The notes under the pieces were generated by a model. The model saw only the letters and a program-made list of their open reading frames with translations, did not search any database and had not been told where the DNA came from. A DNA stretch of 64,000 nt, taken from the NCBI GenBank assembly GCA_035518715.1, contig DATIXJ010000031.1, forward strand, positions 1 through 64,000, given 5' to 3'. Position numbers and translations under genes: made by a program. Origin of the DNA: DATIXJ01 sp035518715 (GTDB taxonomy: Bacteria > Bacteroidota > Ignavibacteria > UBA10030 > SZUA-254). Positions 35,588 through 45,250 of the stretch are shown one piece after another. Within the stretch, counting starts at the first letter, position 1. Each line of letters begins with the position of its first letter.

Positions 35588-36463
35588 ATGGATCCCAACC
35601 TCGTCATACTTGCCGCGGGTATCGGTTCACGAATGAAGAAATCAGCATCGGTTCAGGGTGCGCTCGATGCCAAACTGAAAGACGAGGCCGCAACGATCCC
35701 CAAGTCTATGATCGGTGTGGGCGAGAGCGGAAGACCCCTGCTCGACTACCTGCTTCATAATGCTCGCGAATCGGGGTACCGCGATGTTGTCCTCGTGGTC
35801 GGAGAACATGACGAGGATTTTCGCGCACACTACGGCAAGAGCGATCGCGGAAATGCGTTTCACGGCCTGACAATCTCCTATGCTGTTCAGCGAATCCCTG
35901 CAGGCAGAACCAAACCGCTCGGTACTGCCGATGCGCTTCTTCAGGCACTCCGGACACGGGATGACTGGTCCGGCCGGCAGTTCACGGTCTGCAACAGCGA
36001 CAACCTCTATTCACGACGAGCTCTTCGCCTTCTTCTTGAAGACCGGAACATCAGCGCATTGATCGATTACGATCGCAGTGCTCTCGGTTTTGACCACCAC
36101 CGCATCGAACAATTTGCAGTCATCCGCAAGGATCGACGCGGATTTCTGAAGGATATTATAGAGAAACCGGCTCCGGAGGAGATCTCCCGTCTTACCGATC
36201 CGGACGGGCGTGTCGGCGTGAGCATGAATATTTTCCGGTTCACGTATGATCATGTGCTTCCGTATCTTGAGCGCGTTCCGCTCCATCCCGCACGCCTCGA
36301 GAAAGATCTCCCTCAGGCGATTCTCCTGATGCTTGCGGATGACCCCGATGCAATGATGACCATCCCGCTTGCCGAGGCTGTCCCTGATCTGACGTGCCAG
36401 AGCGACATCCATATCGTCCAGGAATATCTTCGCAGGGAGTTTCCTTCATTCTCCATGTCGTAA
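35588..36463 (+). CDS. Sugar nucleotidyltransferase-like protein
   Basis: 291 residues. The N-terminal LVILAAGIGSRMKK is the nucleotide-triphosphate loop of the NTP_transferase family, and FTVCNSDNLYSRR (near 135) holds the metal-binding Asp. Family members join NTP and a sugar phosphate to make NDP-sugars. The usual KPxxP-type Lys region is present only loosely as IPKSMIGVGESGRPL. It begins right after the aldehyde dehydrogenase stop and runs into the GH31 gene, suggesting a role in using released sugars; the sugar is unknown. Confidence 0.78.
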   Translation: MDPNLVILAAGIGSRMKKSASVQGALDAKLKDEAATIPKSMIGVGESGRPLLDYLLHNARESGYRDVVLVVGEHDEDFRAHYGKSDRGNAFHGLTISYAVQRIPAGRTKPLGTADALLQALRTRDDWSGRQFTVCNSDNLYSRRALRLLLEDRNISALIDYDRSALGFDHHRIEQFAVIRKDRRGFLKDIIEKPAPEEISRLTDPDGRVGVSMNIFRFTYDHVLPYLERVPLHPARLEKDLPQAILLMLADDPDAMMTIPLAEAVPDLTCQSDIHIVQEYLRREFPSFSMS

Positions 36464-36494
36464 TGTGACGCGTGCCTGCTTTTTTCCATCCCGT

Positions 36495-38921
36495 ATGATG
36501 ATGATGATACTATTCCGAAACTTTTATCACTTGCTAATTTCCACGACTCTCCTGACCGTTTTTCTCATCGAATATTCACCCGGACGAACTGCCGAAGGCC
36601 TCGGAAATTTCAAATCCTACACGAAAATTGATCACGGGGTGCTCGTTGCGGCGGACAACGGAACCATCATGCTCGAGGTCTACTCTCCAACCGTGATCCG
36701 GGTACGCGTCACCAAAGGCGAATTCCTGAAAGATTTTTCGTATGCAGTTATCCGTAATCCGGAGGGAATGTTTACCGGCATTCAGGAGGATGGGAAGGAG
36801 CTGAGACTTTCAACGGATTCGCTCGAGATCTTCGTTTCGGAGAAACCTGTTCGGCTCCATTTTTACAACAGGCAACACCGTCTCCTTAACGAAGACGATG
36901 CAGGGCTTGGATTCGTATCGGAAGGAACACAGAAGACTTCATATAAACACCTCTTTCCGGATGAACGGTTTATCGGACTCGGCGAAAAAACGGGGCCGCT
37001 CGACCGCCGGGGGCAATCATATGTGAACTGGAATACGGATCATTACTCGTACGGTGTGGAGGATGATCCGCTGTATGCATCCATTCCGTTCTTTATCGGA
37101 TTGCACGATCATCTGACTTATGGGATATTCCTCGACAACTCATATCGCACGAATTTTGATTTCGGCGCTTCCTCCGATAACCGGTTTTCCAGCTTCTCGG
37201 TTTCGGACGGCGAGATGAACTATTATTTCTTCGGTGATTGTTCCGTGGGGGAAATCATTTCTTCCTATACGGCACTTACCGGGAGGATCCAAATGCCGCC
37301 GCGGTGGAGTCTTGGCTACCAACAGTGCCGCTGGAGCTATTATCCCGATGCCGAAGTTCTCAAGCTCGCGGCGACGTTCCGGGAGAAGCAAATTCCCGCC
37401 GACGTCATCTATCTCGACATCCACTATATGGACGGGTACAAAGTTTTCACCTGGGATCTAAACCGCTTCCCGGATCCCAAAAAGATGATCGACTCCCTGC
37501 GCGCGGCGGGGTTTCATCTTGTCACCATAATTGATCCGGGAATCAAGGTGGAGAACGGATATTTTGCCCACGACGAAGGAGTCGCCGGAGATTATTTCAT
37601 CAAGTACCCCGATGGTGAGAACTATATCGGCAGTGTCTGGCCCGGAAGATGCCACTTTCCCGACTTTACAAATCCCGATGTGCGGACATGGTGGGGTAAG
37701 TCCGTTTCCAGGCTCGTCACTCCCGGGGTGGAAGGATTCTGGAATGATATGAATGAGCCGGCAGTCTGGGGACAGCACATTCCTGATATTGTCAGACTGA
37801 GTTTTGACGGATCCCCGACAACAATCCAGGAAGCGCACAATGTGTACGGCATGGAGATGGCTCGCAGCACATTCGAGGGAGCGAGGGCGCTCATGTCAGG
37901 AAAGCGGCCGTTCGTCCTGAGCAGGGCGGGATATGCCGGCATCCAGCGATATTCGGCGCTGTGGACCGGCGACAATGCTTCGACTGATGAACATATGCTT
38001 TTGGCGGTACGGCTGGTGAACAGCATGGGTGTTTCCGGGATACCCTTCACCGGTCCGGATATCGGCGGCTTCTCGGGCGATCCGACTCCGGAGCTCTTTA
38101 CACGATGGCTCTCGATCGGAGCATATACCCCGTTCTACCGGAATCATAAACAGTACGGCAGGAAGCGCCAGGAACCCTGGTCGTTCGGTGAGGAAACCGA
38201 AAAGCTCGCACGTCAGTGTATCGAACAACGGTACAGAATGATGCCGTATCTCTATTCGACATTTTTCACTGCAGCCGAGACGGGCATGCCGGTCGCGAGG
38301 ACTCTTGCGATCGTCCAGCCGTTTGATGAGCACGTCTATTGGTCCCAATACCAGAACGAGTACCTGTTCGGCGATAATCTTCTCGTTGCCCCCGTCGCAA
38401 GCAAAGAGAGCTATGCCGATGTGTATTTCCCCTCAGGCGGGTGGTACCGGTTGAGCGATGATACCTACTATCGGGGTGATACATCGGCTCTCGTTCGGTC
38501 TCCTCTCGATGATCTGCCGGTTTTCACAAGAGCGGGATCCGTCCTTCCGTTTCAATCAGTTGTGCAGAATACTTCACAGCGGACGTCCGATACGCTTCAA
38601 CTTCATGTCTATTTTGGAAAGGAAGCAAGCACCTTCGTCTATTATGAAGATGATGGGATCACCTATGATTATCAGAAGGGAATATCCTCCAGCCGTGAGA
38701 TCCGGTTTGAACCGAGCGAAAAGAGAGTTACTCTCGGGAATGTGAACGGATCATATCCTCTTTCATTCCACTTTGTGAAATTGATATTACACGGGTTTAA
38801 AGAGTTGAAGACCATAACAACAGGTCGAGGTTCTTTGAATGTCATGAATCTCCCCGGTCATCCGGGTGTGTATGCTGTCACGATTGAAAATTCGCGTTCT
38901 CGAATCTCCATTCGTTGGTGA
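36495..38921 (+). CDS. Secreted glycoside hydrolase family 31 alpha-glycosidase
   Basis: 808 residues from MMMMILFRNFYHLLISTTLL, a signal peptide. The GH31 TIM barrel carries the nucleophile Asp418 in GFWNDMNEPAVW and the likely acid Asp493 in ALWTGDNAS; upstream DVIYLDIHYMDGYKVFTWD and the N-terminal galactose-mutarotase-like sandwich (with RFIGLGEKTGPLDRRGQSY) are typical. GH31 enzymes release alpha-linked glucose or xylose; trimming of terminal alpha-glucose of immature N-glycans (glucosidase II-like) is one attractive possibility given the neighbours. A frame start 30 bases upstream (GTG 36465) lacks signal-peptide character. The SGNH gene starts 6 bases after its stop. Confidence 0.92.
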   Translation: MMMMILFRNFYHLLISTTLLTVFLIEYSPGRTAEGLGNFKSYTKIDHGVLVAADNGTIMLEVYSPTVIRVRVTKGEFLKDFSYAVIRNPEGMFTGIQEDGKELRLSTDSLEIFVSEKPVRLHFYNRQHRLLNEDDAGLGFVSEGTQKTSYKHLFPDERFIGLGEKTGPLDRRGQSYVNWNTDHYSYGVEDDPLYASIPFFIGLHDHLTYGIFLDNSYRTNFDFGASSDNRFSSFSVSDGEMNYYFFGDCSVGEIISSYTALTGRIQMPPRWSLGYQQCRWSYYPDAEVLKLAATFREKQIPADVIYLDIHYMDGYKVFTWDLNRFPDPKKMIDSLRAAGFHLVTIIDPGIKVENGYFAHDEGVAGDYFIKYPDGENYIGSVWPGRCHFPDFTNPDVRTWWGKSVSRLVTPGVEGFWNDMNEPAVWGQHIPDIVRLSFDGSPTTIQEAHNVYGMEMARSTFEGARALMSGKRPFVLSRAGYAGIQRYSALWTGDNASTDEHMLLAVRLVNSMGVSGIPFTGPDIGGFSGDPTPELFTRWLSIGAYTPFYRNHKQYGRKRQEPWSFGEETEKLARQCIEQRYRMMPYLYSTFFTAAETGMPVARTLAIVQPFDEHVYWSQYQNEYLFGDNLLVAPVASKESYADVYFPSGGWYRLSDDTYYRGDTSALVRSPLDDLPVFTRAGSVLPFQSVVQNTSQRTSDTLQLHVYFGKEASTFVYYEDDGITYDYQKGISSSREIRFEPSEKRVTLGNVNGSYPLSFHFVKLILHGFKELKTITTGRGSLNVMNLPGHPGVYAVTIENSRSRISIRW

Positions 38922-38927
38922 AGAGGT

Positions 38928-39641
38928 ATGAAAACGATCAGACTAAAATCAAAGATTTGGTTGTGGATGCCGGCGCTCGTCGTCGGAATGCTGTTGGAGG
39001 GATGTTCGGCAGGACGAATCGCACAGGTTCCGTCGATTGAACATCCGGTTCGTGTGGCGTGTATCGGCAACAGCATTACGTACGGTGACGGGATAAAGGA
39101 TCGCGAACATCAGTCGTATCCCGCGCAGCTCCAGAAAATGCTCGGTCCCGGATGGGATGTGAAGAATTTCGGTTCCAGCGGACGCACACTTCTCCGGAAG
39201 GGGGATTATCCGTACTGGAACGAAAAGACGTTCGCGGATGCCAGATCATTCCTCCCGAATATCGTCGTCATCAAGCTCGGGACAAATGACTCGAAGCCGT
39301 GGAACTGGAAGTTCCGGGATGACTACGTGAAGGATTATGTAGACTTTATACGGGAATTTGAGAACCTGGTATCACACCCGAAGGTCTACATTTGTACTCC
39401 TGTTCCGGCATTTCCGGGGAACTGGGGCATCACGGATTCGGTTATTCACCAGGAGGTGATTCCCCAGGTACGGCTCGTTTCCCAGACAGCGGGGGTTCCT
39501 GTTATTGATCTCTACAGCGCACTCACCGGCAGGCCGGAACTTTTCCCCGATACCGTTCATCCGAATGAGGAGGGCGCCGGATTGATTGCCCGCGAAGTTT
39601 TCAAGAACATTTGCCCGGAATGTTCCGGTCTCTCGCAATGA
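38928..39641 (+). CDS. SGNH/GDSL hydrolase lipoprotein
   Basis: 237 residues. The N-terminus has a lipobox, LLEGC, so Cys26 or thereabouts would be lipidated. SGNH blocks are clear: block I VACIGNSITYGDG, with a Ser nucleophile in GNSITYG, block III IKLGTNDSKPWNW, and block V DTVHPNEEG with the catalytic Asp and His. The set is typical of carbohydrate esterases or sialate O-acetylesterase-like enzymes. In this locus deacetylation of glycan O-acetyl groups is a reasonable guess. GAAGAGG lies just before the ATG; its stop overlaps the GH20 ATG by 4 bases. Confidence 0.88.
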   Translation: MKTIRLKSKIWLWMPALVVGMLLEGCSAGRIAQVPSIEHPVRVACIGNSITYGDGIKDREHQSYPAQLQKMLGPGWDVKNFGSSGRTLLRKGDYPYWNEKTFADARSFLPNIVVIKLGTNDSKPWNWKFRDDYVKDYVDFIREFENLVSHPKVYICTPVPAFPGNWGITDSVIHQEVIPQVRLVSQTAGVPVIDLYSALTGRPELFPDTVHPNEEGAGLIAREVFKNICPECSGLSQ

Positions 39642-42013
39642 ACAGAACGTCTCTCTCCTTCATCAAACATCGGTTCAATCTTGCCGGCCTGATCGTACCG
39701 GCCATCTCCATGCTGCTGAACGCCGGGAGCTTTGGTTTCGCGCGTCCCGCAGATTCGACCGGACGGCCGATTTCCATTATCCCCCTGCCGGTGATGATGA
39801 CGCAACATCCGGGAGAATTTGTGATCGAATCCATGACGAACATTGTTTTATCCGGGAACAGCCGTGATGTATCGTCGACGGTCCAATATTTTTCCGAACG
39901 CCTCCGGAAGGCAGCCGGTTTCAGACTTTCTGTGTCGCACAGCAAAAGCCCGCGATCTTTCAACACCATTATCGTTCGACTCATTCAGGATAAACGGCTG
40001 GGGAGTGAGGGATATCTTCTCGATGTGAATCCAAGAGCGATTGATCTTCGTGCGAATACCTCTGCGGGATTATTTTACGGTGTTCAGACGCTGCTGCAGC
40101 TTCTTCCTCCGGAAGTGTTTGGAAACGGTGCAGCCGGTCGCGTCCGCTGGTCGGTACCGTCGGTCTCGATTTTGGATAAACCCCGCTTTCCCTGGCGAGG
40201 CATGCACCTCGATGTCTGCAGGCATTTCTTCCAGAAGGAATTCGTAAAAAAATATATCGATGATATCGCGATGTGCAAGATGAATGTTTTCCACTGGCAT
40301 CTGACGGATGATCAGGGCTGGCGCATTGAGATCAAAAAGTATCCGCTTCTGACAAAAGTCGGGGCATGGCGCAACGGATCGATGATCGGACCCTACAGCG
40401 ATCAGAAATTCGATTCCATTCGATACGGGGGATTCTACACACAGGCCGATATCCGCGAAATCGTTGCGTATGCAAAGTCCCGGCATGTCACCATTGTTCC
40501 GGAAATTGAGATGCCGGGTCATTCGCTCGCGGCGCTGGCATCGTATCCCGAGCTTTCCTGTACCGGTGGCCCCTTTCAGGTGTCCGAATCGTGGGGAGTG
40601 TTCGATGATGTCTTCTGTCCCACGGGAAAGACGTTCCGCTTTCTGGAGAATGTCCTCGCTGAGGTCTGCAGGCTCTTTCCGGGAAAATATATTCACATCG
40701 GCGGGGATGAATGCCCAAAGGTTCGCTGGAAAGAATCGCGCTACTGCCGCGCGCTCATGGAAAGATTGAAGCTCCGGAATGCAAACCAGCTTCAAAGCTA
40801 TTTCGTCAAACGCATCGAGCGGTTTCTCAACTCGAAGGGGAAACAGGTTATTGGCTGGGATGAGATTCTCGAAGGGGGGCTTGCGCCGCGCGCCGCGGTC
40901 ATGAGCTGGCGCGGGACAGAAGGAGGGATCGCCGCGGCAAAGAAGAAGCATTACGTTGTGATGACCCCCGGCTCACACTGCTATTTCGATCACTACCAGG
41001 GAAATCCCGAGTATGAGCCGCTCGCGATCGGAGGGTACACGACGGTCGAGAAAGTCTATTCGTATGAACCCGTGCCGGCTGAACTTCCCGCCTCACATGC
41101 AAAATATATCCTGGGAGCACAGGGCAACATGTGGACAGAATACGTTGCGACTCCAGAACATGTGGAGTATATGATTTTTCCGCGCATGGTCGCACTGGCG
41201 GAGGTCGACTGGACCCCGGCGCACCTCCGGAACTACGACGATTTCCGTGCCCGGCTCATCCGGCATTTTTCACTCCTCGATTCGATGCATGTGAATTATT
41301 CGAAGGCGATTTACGAGATTCAAACATCGGTGAGCCCGCTTTCCGCAGTGAGCGGTGTGGCGTTGAAGCTCGCTTCCTCATTCGACTCGACCGGCATTCA
41401 CTATACACTTGATGGAAGCGATCCGTCTTCGGCATCTCCATCGTATATCGAACCCCTCAGAATTGAAAAGAGTCTGAACGTGCGGTTTGCGTATTTTGGA
41501 GAGCATGGAGACCTGCGGGGGCATATTCTCAATCAGGATTTCGTCGTTTCGAAATCCACAGGAAGGCCCATTACTCTGAAAGTTCCCCCCAGCGAGACAT
41601 ACCCGGGCGACGGCGCATTCACGCTCGTGGATGGGATTCGCGGAGACCCGCGCCATTATGGCAGGAACTGGCTCGGCTTCTGGGGACCAAATCTCGAGGC
41701 GACGATCGATCTCGGCGGATCCGCATCATACTCCAGTGTAACGGTCGGGCTGCTTCAGCTGGAGGTGAGCTGGATTTATCTTCCAAAGAGCATTGAGATA
41801 TTTGTGGGAGATGATACGACACATTTCCGGAGTGTGAAATTCCTTGGTCCCGAAGAAATCGCCGCAGCGGGAAATTCCATTACCATCGATATCGGAAAGC
41901 AGTCGGCGCGGTACGTCAGGGTTTTTGAACAGAACGCCGGCAGAATCCCCGACGGAAAACCGGGGGCGGGAAGCGAGTCCTGGCTTTTCGTCGATGAAAT
42001 CAGCATAAACTAA
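39638..42013 (+). CDS. Secreted GH20 beta-N-acetylhexosaminidase
   Basis: 791 residues. A signal-like N-terminus (LAGLIVPAISMLLNAGSFGF) precedes the GH20b domain and the TIM barrel. DMCKMNVFHWHLTDDQGW-type segment (MNVFHWHLTDDQGWRIEI) and HIGGDECPKVRW are diagnostic, Asp357-Glu358 being the catalytic pair of the substrate-assisted mechanism. The C-terminus has a chitobiase-like beta module (IHYTLDGSDPSS) and a discoidin-like domain (near 660-790). It removes terminal beta-linked GlcNAc or GalNAc from glycans. The ATG at 39638 overlaps the upstream stop (ATGA). An in-frame start at 39611 would lengthen it without improving the signal peptide. Confidence 0.93.
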   Translation: MNRTSLSFIKHRFNLAGLIVPAISMLLNAGSFGFARPADSTGRPISIIPLPVMMTQHPGEFVIESMTNIVLSGNSRDVSSTVQYFSERLRKAAGFRLSVSHSKSPRSFNTIIVRLIQDKRLGSEGYLLDVNPRAIDLRANTSAGLFYGVQTLLQLLPPEVFGNGAAGRVRWSVPSVSILDKPRFPWRGMHLDVCRHFFQKEFVKKYIDDIAMCKMNVFHWHLTDDQGWRIEIKKYPLLTKVGAWRNGSMIGPYSDQKFDSIRYGGFYTQADIREIVAYAKSRHVTIVPEIEMPGHSLAALASYPELSCTGGPFQVSESWGVFDDVFCPTGKTFRFLENVLAEVCRLFPGKYIHIGGDECPKVRWKESRYCRALMERLKLRNANQLQSYFVKRIERFLNSKGKQVIGWDEILEGGLAPRAAVMSWRGTEGGIAAAKKKHYVVMTPGSHCYFDHYQGNPEYEPLAIGGYTTVEKVYSYEPVPAELPASHAKYILGAQGNMWTEYVATPEHVEYMIFPRMVALAEVDWTPAHLRNYDDFRARLIRHFSLLDSMHVNYSKAIYEIQTSVSPLSAVSGVALKLASSFDSTGIHYTLDGSDPSSASPSYIEPLRIEKSLNVRFAYFGEHGDLRGHILNQDFVVSKSTGRPITLKVPPSETYPGDGAFTLVDGIRGDPRHYGRNWLGFWGPNLEATIDLGGSASYSSVTVGLLQLEVSWIYLPKSIEIFVGDDTTHFRSVKFLGPEEIAAAGNSITIDIGKQSARYVRVFEQNAGRIPDGKPGAGSESWLFVDEISIN

Positions 42014-42029
42014 TTAAGGCACATCTGAA

Positions 42030-43985
42030 ATGCCGGTACTACACCGAACATGGATTGTCCGCGCGTCGCTCCTTTTTCTGGTTTCCACCACGCTGATCTC
42101 TGCCGGGCAGAGTGGAAGAACCCTTCATATCATATCTCACAATGACGTAAAGGTTATTACCGATCCGTCCAGGGGTGTGAACCCGTATCGCTCCTGGACT
42201 GTCTTTCCGTCGCGGCATACGCAATACAGAAGAGCGGAGCTTTCGGTGACCTACCGCTGTCCTGATAGTCTTCACTGCGGTGAATGGGATTACATCGACA
42301 ATATTTTCCTGAGACGTATCGGGGGCGTTGGCAAGCCGGCGACGGATATAGAAATTGCGCGGCTCATCTCACCCTACGGATGGCGCTTCACCCCTACGTG
42401 GAAGTTTACGTGGAAGGTTGATGTTACGGACTTCGCATTTCTCCTCCACGATTCCGTTGAGGTGGAATTCAGTCATGGGGGATATGAAACAAATACCGAC
42501 CGGGGATGGCTCATCACTCTCGACTTCGCCCTGAGCCCCGGTCCACCCGCCGTGGAATGTCTCGGGTACCAGAAGCTCTGGCAGGGCTCCTTCCCGTACG
42601 GCGACAGTACGCGGCCGATGGAGGACTCGCTGGCACCGGTCTCCTTTACGCCGCCGAAGGGGACCAGCATTGCCCGACTGAGAATACTCCAAACCGGACA
42701 CGGGATGGATGATTCGGAAAACTGCGCGGAATTCTGCAGCAAGTACCGTCGGGTTTTTTTTGATGATACTCTCATCGATCAAAAGCAGATCTGGAGGGAG
42801 TGCGGCAACAATCCGCTCTATCCTCAGGCAGGAACGTGGATCTACCCGCGCGCCGGATGGTGCCCCGGATCCATGGTCTATCCCGACGTCTACGATTATG
42901 CGATCAGGGATCGTGAAGAACATTCGGTCAATGTTGATATGGAGCCGTATATCAACCGCAGCAAGCCGACCGCCAGCTACTATTTCAGCTCGTATCTCTT
43001 TTTGGAAAAGTCTCCCCGCGCGCGTGATGATGTTTCGCTCGACGAAATCCAGGCGCCGAGCACTGATGATGATTTCGACAGGATGAACCCCGTCTGCAGT
43101 TCCCCGCGTATCATGATCCGGAACAGCGGCCGGGATCCGCTTCATTCCGTGTCGATTGCCTACGGCATCGAAAACGGCAGGATGCAAACATATCTGTGGA
43201 AGGGCCTTCTTCCCTCACAGAAATCCGCAGAAGTGGTCTTGCCGGGACTGGTTTCGGCTTCGGAAGGAAAAAAGACCTTCAAGGTCATACTCTCAAAACC
43301 GAACGGAAGGATGGACGAATATCCCGGAGACAACGCCATGACTTCAACGGTGGCGATTCCTCCGACATATCCGATGCGGTTCATTCTCGCACTCCGATCG
43401 AATCACGATTCAACGAATAATGCTTATCAGCTTACCGATGAGCACGGGGCAATTGTCCAAAGCCGTCGTCTCGGATCTCTGCGGGCGAACACACTCTATA
43501 TGGATACGCTCGATTTACAGCAGGGATGTTACCACTTTGTGGTGAACGATACGGCCGCCGACGGGCTCGATTTCTGGGCGAATCCCGATGGCGGATTCGG
43601 GTATATACGTTTCCTCGATATGCGCGGTCATCTGATCAAATCGTTCAATTCGGATTTCGGAAGCGGCATCGATTTCTGGTTCACGGCAGCGGCGCAAAGC
43701 TCCCCTCCGGTTGTTACCGATACTCTTCCTCTGGTGAATGCCTTTCCCATTCGGAATCCCGGAAAATTCCACATCGAAGTGTTCAACAACGAACCTGCCG
43801 GTACTGATGTTACGATCGAAAACGCCGATTCCAACGCGACCGTCTTCCATCAATTTTATCCCGATGTGAAAGAATCGTTCCTGCCGGTTGATATCAGCAA
43901 TCAGCCCGATGGATTTTATTTTGTGAGGGTAACTGCCAACGGCACCACGGCGACACGCAAGATCCGCGTGAGACACAAGGATTGA
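42030..43985 (+). CDS. PNGase F-like peptide-N-glycosidase with T9SS-type sorting domain
   Basis: 651 residues with a signal peptide (WIVRASLLFLVSTTLISAGQ). Segments follow PNGase F of Elizabethkingia: CGEWDYIDNIFLR with Asp87 equivalent to the catalytic Asp60, ARLISPYGWRF, TGHGMDDSENCAEFC with Glu234 equivalent to Glu206, and NPLYPQAGTWIYPRAGWCPG. Such enzymes hydrolyse the bond between Asn and the inner GlcNAc, releasing intact N-glycans. A beta-rich middle part precedes a tail (about 575-651) with PDGFYFVRVTANGTTATRKI, resembling type A sorting domains of T9SS. This implies secretion to the cell surface. The equivalence of residues is from memory of the family. Confidence 0.9.
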   Translation: MPVLHRTWIVRASLLFLVSTTLISAGQSGRTLHIISHNDVKVITDPSRGVNPYRSWTVFPSRHTQYRRAELSVTYRCPDSLHCGEWDYIDNIFLRRIGGVGKPATDIEIARLISPYGWRFTPTWKFTWKVDVTDFAFLLHDSVEVEFSHGGYETNTDRGWLITLDFALSPGPPAVECLGYQKLWQGSFPYGDSTRPMEDSLAPVSFTPPKGTSIARLRILQTGHGMDDSENCAEFCSKYRRVFFDDTLIDQKQIWRECGNNPLYPQAGTWIYPRAGWCPGSMVYPDVYDYAIRDREEHSVNVDMEPYINRSKPTASYYFSSYLFLEKSPRARDDVSLDEIQAPSTDDDFDRMNPVCSSPRIMIRNSGRDPLHSVSIAYGIENGRMQTYLWKGLLPSQKSAEVVLPGLVSASEGKKTFKVILSKPNGRMDEYPGDNAMTSTVAIPPTYPMRFILALRSNHDSTNNAYQLTDEHGAIVQSRRLGSLRANTLYMDTLDLQQGCYHFVVNDTAADGLDFWANPDGGFGYIRFLDMRGHLIKSFNSDFGSGIDFWFTAAAQSSPPVVTDTLPLVNAFPIRNPGKFHIEVFNNEPAGTDVTIENADSNATVFHQFYPDVKESFLPVDISNQPDGFYFVRVTANGTTATRKIRVRHKD

Positions 43986-43992
43986 GTCGCGT

Positions 43993-45147
43993 GTGAGAAC
44001 CGCTGATGTGCTGATCATCGGAGGGGGAGTTATCGGCGCGAGTGTTGCGTACCACCTCGCCCAGCTCGGTTGTCACGACATTCTGGTCATCGACCGGTTC
44101 GCTCGTCCCGGAGAAGGAAGCACGGGAAAAGCAACCGGCGGGTTCCGCTGTCAGTTCGCGACAGAGATCAATATCAGATTATCCCTCCTTGCCCGCGAAA
44201 TGCTCATGAGGTTCGAAGAGGAGACGGGCATCGATTCGGGTTACCGTCAGTGCGGGTACCTCTTTCTCGCGCATTCTGCTCAAGGCCTTTCGGCGCTCCG
44301 GGATGCGCTCCAACTTCAGCACCGGAGCGGTTTACCGGAGGCGCACGAGGTTTTTCCCGGGGAAATTCTCGATCTCAATCCCTTCATCCACCACGGCGGC
44401 ATACTCGGTGGATCATTTTGTCCTACCGACGGGTTCATACGCCCGATGAACATACTCTCGGGATACCGGGATGCCTCAGAAAGGAAGGGAGTGAAGTTTG
44501 AGTTCGGTGTGGAATGTGCCAGTTTCGAATTGACACACAACAGAATCACCAAAGTGCGCACGTCGCGCGGGAAGATTTCCGTTTGCCGGGTCGTCAATGC
44601 TGCCGGTGCATGGGCCGGTGAACTTGCCAAAGCTGCAAAGCTGGAAATCCCTCTCCTTCCGTTGCGGCGACAGGTTGCCGTTGTGCGAGAAGATCACCTC
44701 CTGCCGGAGACCATGCCGATGACGATCTTTCTCGAAGACGGGTTTCATTTCCGCGTGCGAGATGGAAGGGTGCTCCTGCTGAAGCCGACGGATGTTCCTT
44801 CCTCGTTCGATACATTCGTCGAGGAAGACTGGATCTCAACTGTCCAGGAGCTTGCGCATCGGAGGATCCGCTCCTTATCAACTGCGTCCATTGATCGTTC
44901 TTCATGCTGGGCCGGGCTGTATGAAATGACGCCTGACAAACACGCTCTTCTCGGGACACTCGAGGAATGTCAGAATTTCTATTTTGTGAACGGCTCATCG
45001 GGTCATGGTGTGATGCACTCGCCGGCGCTCGGTAAGCTTCTTGCAGAAATCATCGTTTACGGTTCGGCTCGCACACTGAATGTTCAACCGCTCCGAGTAT
45101 CGAGGTTCCGTGAAGGACTGCCGAATTCCACGGGTGAGTTTCTCTGA
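43993..45147 (+). CDS. FAD-dependent amine/amino-acid oxidoreductase (DAO family)
   Basis: 384 residues starting with GTG. The dinucleotide-binding motif VLIIGGGVIGASVAYHLA is at residues 6-23, and KATGGFRCQFATEI, GSFCPTDGFIRP, NAAGAWAGELAKAA and GLYEMTPDKHALLG are DAO-family markers. Relatives include sarcosine oxidase subunit beta, glycine oxidase and D-hydroxyproline dehydrogenase. No signal peptide; cytosolic or inner-membrane-associated. It lies 7 bases after the PNGase F gene within the same run. Oxidation of an amino acid from glycoprotein breakdown is the contextual guess. Confidence 0.85.
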   Translation: MRTADVLIIGGGVIGASVAYHLAQLGCHDILVIDRFARPGEGSTGKATGGFRCQFATEINIRLSLLAREMLMRFEEETGIDSGYRQCGYLFLAHSAQGLSALRDALQLQHRSGLPEAHEVFPGEILDLNPFIHHGGILGGSFCPTDGFIRPMNILSGYRDASERKGVKFEFGVECASFELTHNRITKVRTSRGKISVCRVVNAAGAWAGELAKAAKLEIPLLPLRRQVAVVREDHLLPETMPMTIFLEDGFHFRVRDGRVLLLKPTDVPSSFDTFVEEDWISTVQELAHRRIRSLSTASIDRSSCWAGLYEMTPDKHALLGTLEECQNFYFVNGSSGHGVMHSPALGKLLAEIIVYGSARTLNVQPLRVSRFREGLPNSTGEFL

Positions 45148-45188
45148 GCCCTCTGCGGCGAACCGTGACGAAGTCGAGAAATGCCCAG

Positions 45189-45217
45189 TTGCAATTCAGA
45201 TGATTGTTGAATAACTT
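45189..45217 (+). promoter_or_regulatory. Candidate internal promoter before the NTF2-like gene
   Basis: TTGCAA (45189-45194), 17 bases, TAACTT (45212-45217). It lies in the only sizeable gap (103 bases) of the glycan locus and would start transcription about 27 bases before the ATG at 45251. Confidence 0.33.
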
Positions 45218-45250
45218 CCACCATCTTTCTGCGCCTGAAGAAGATCGATC

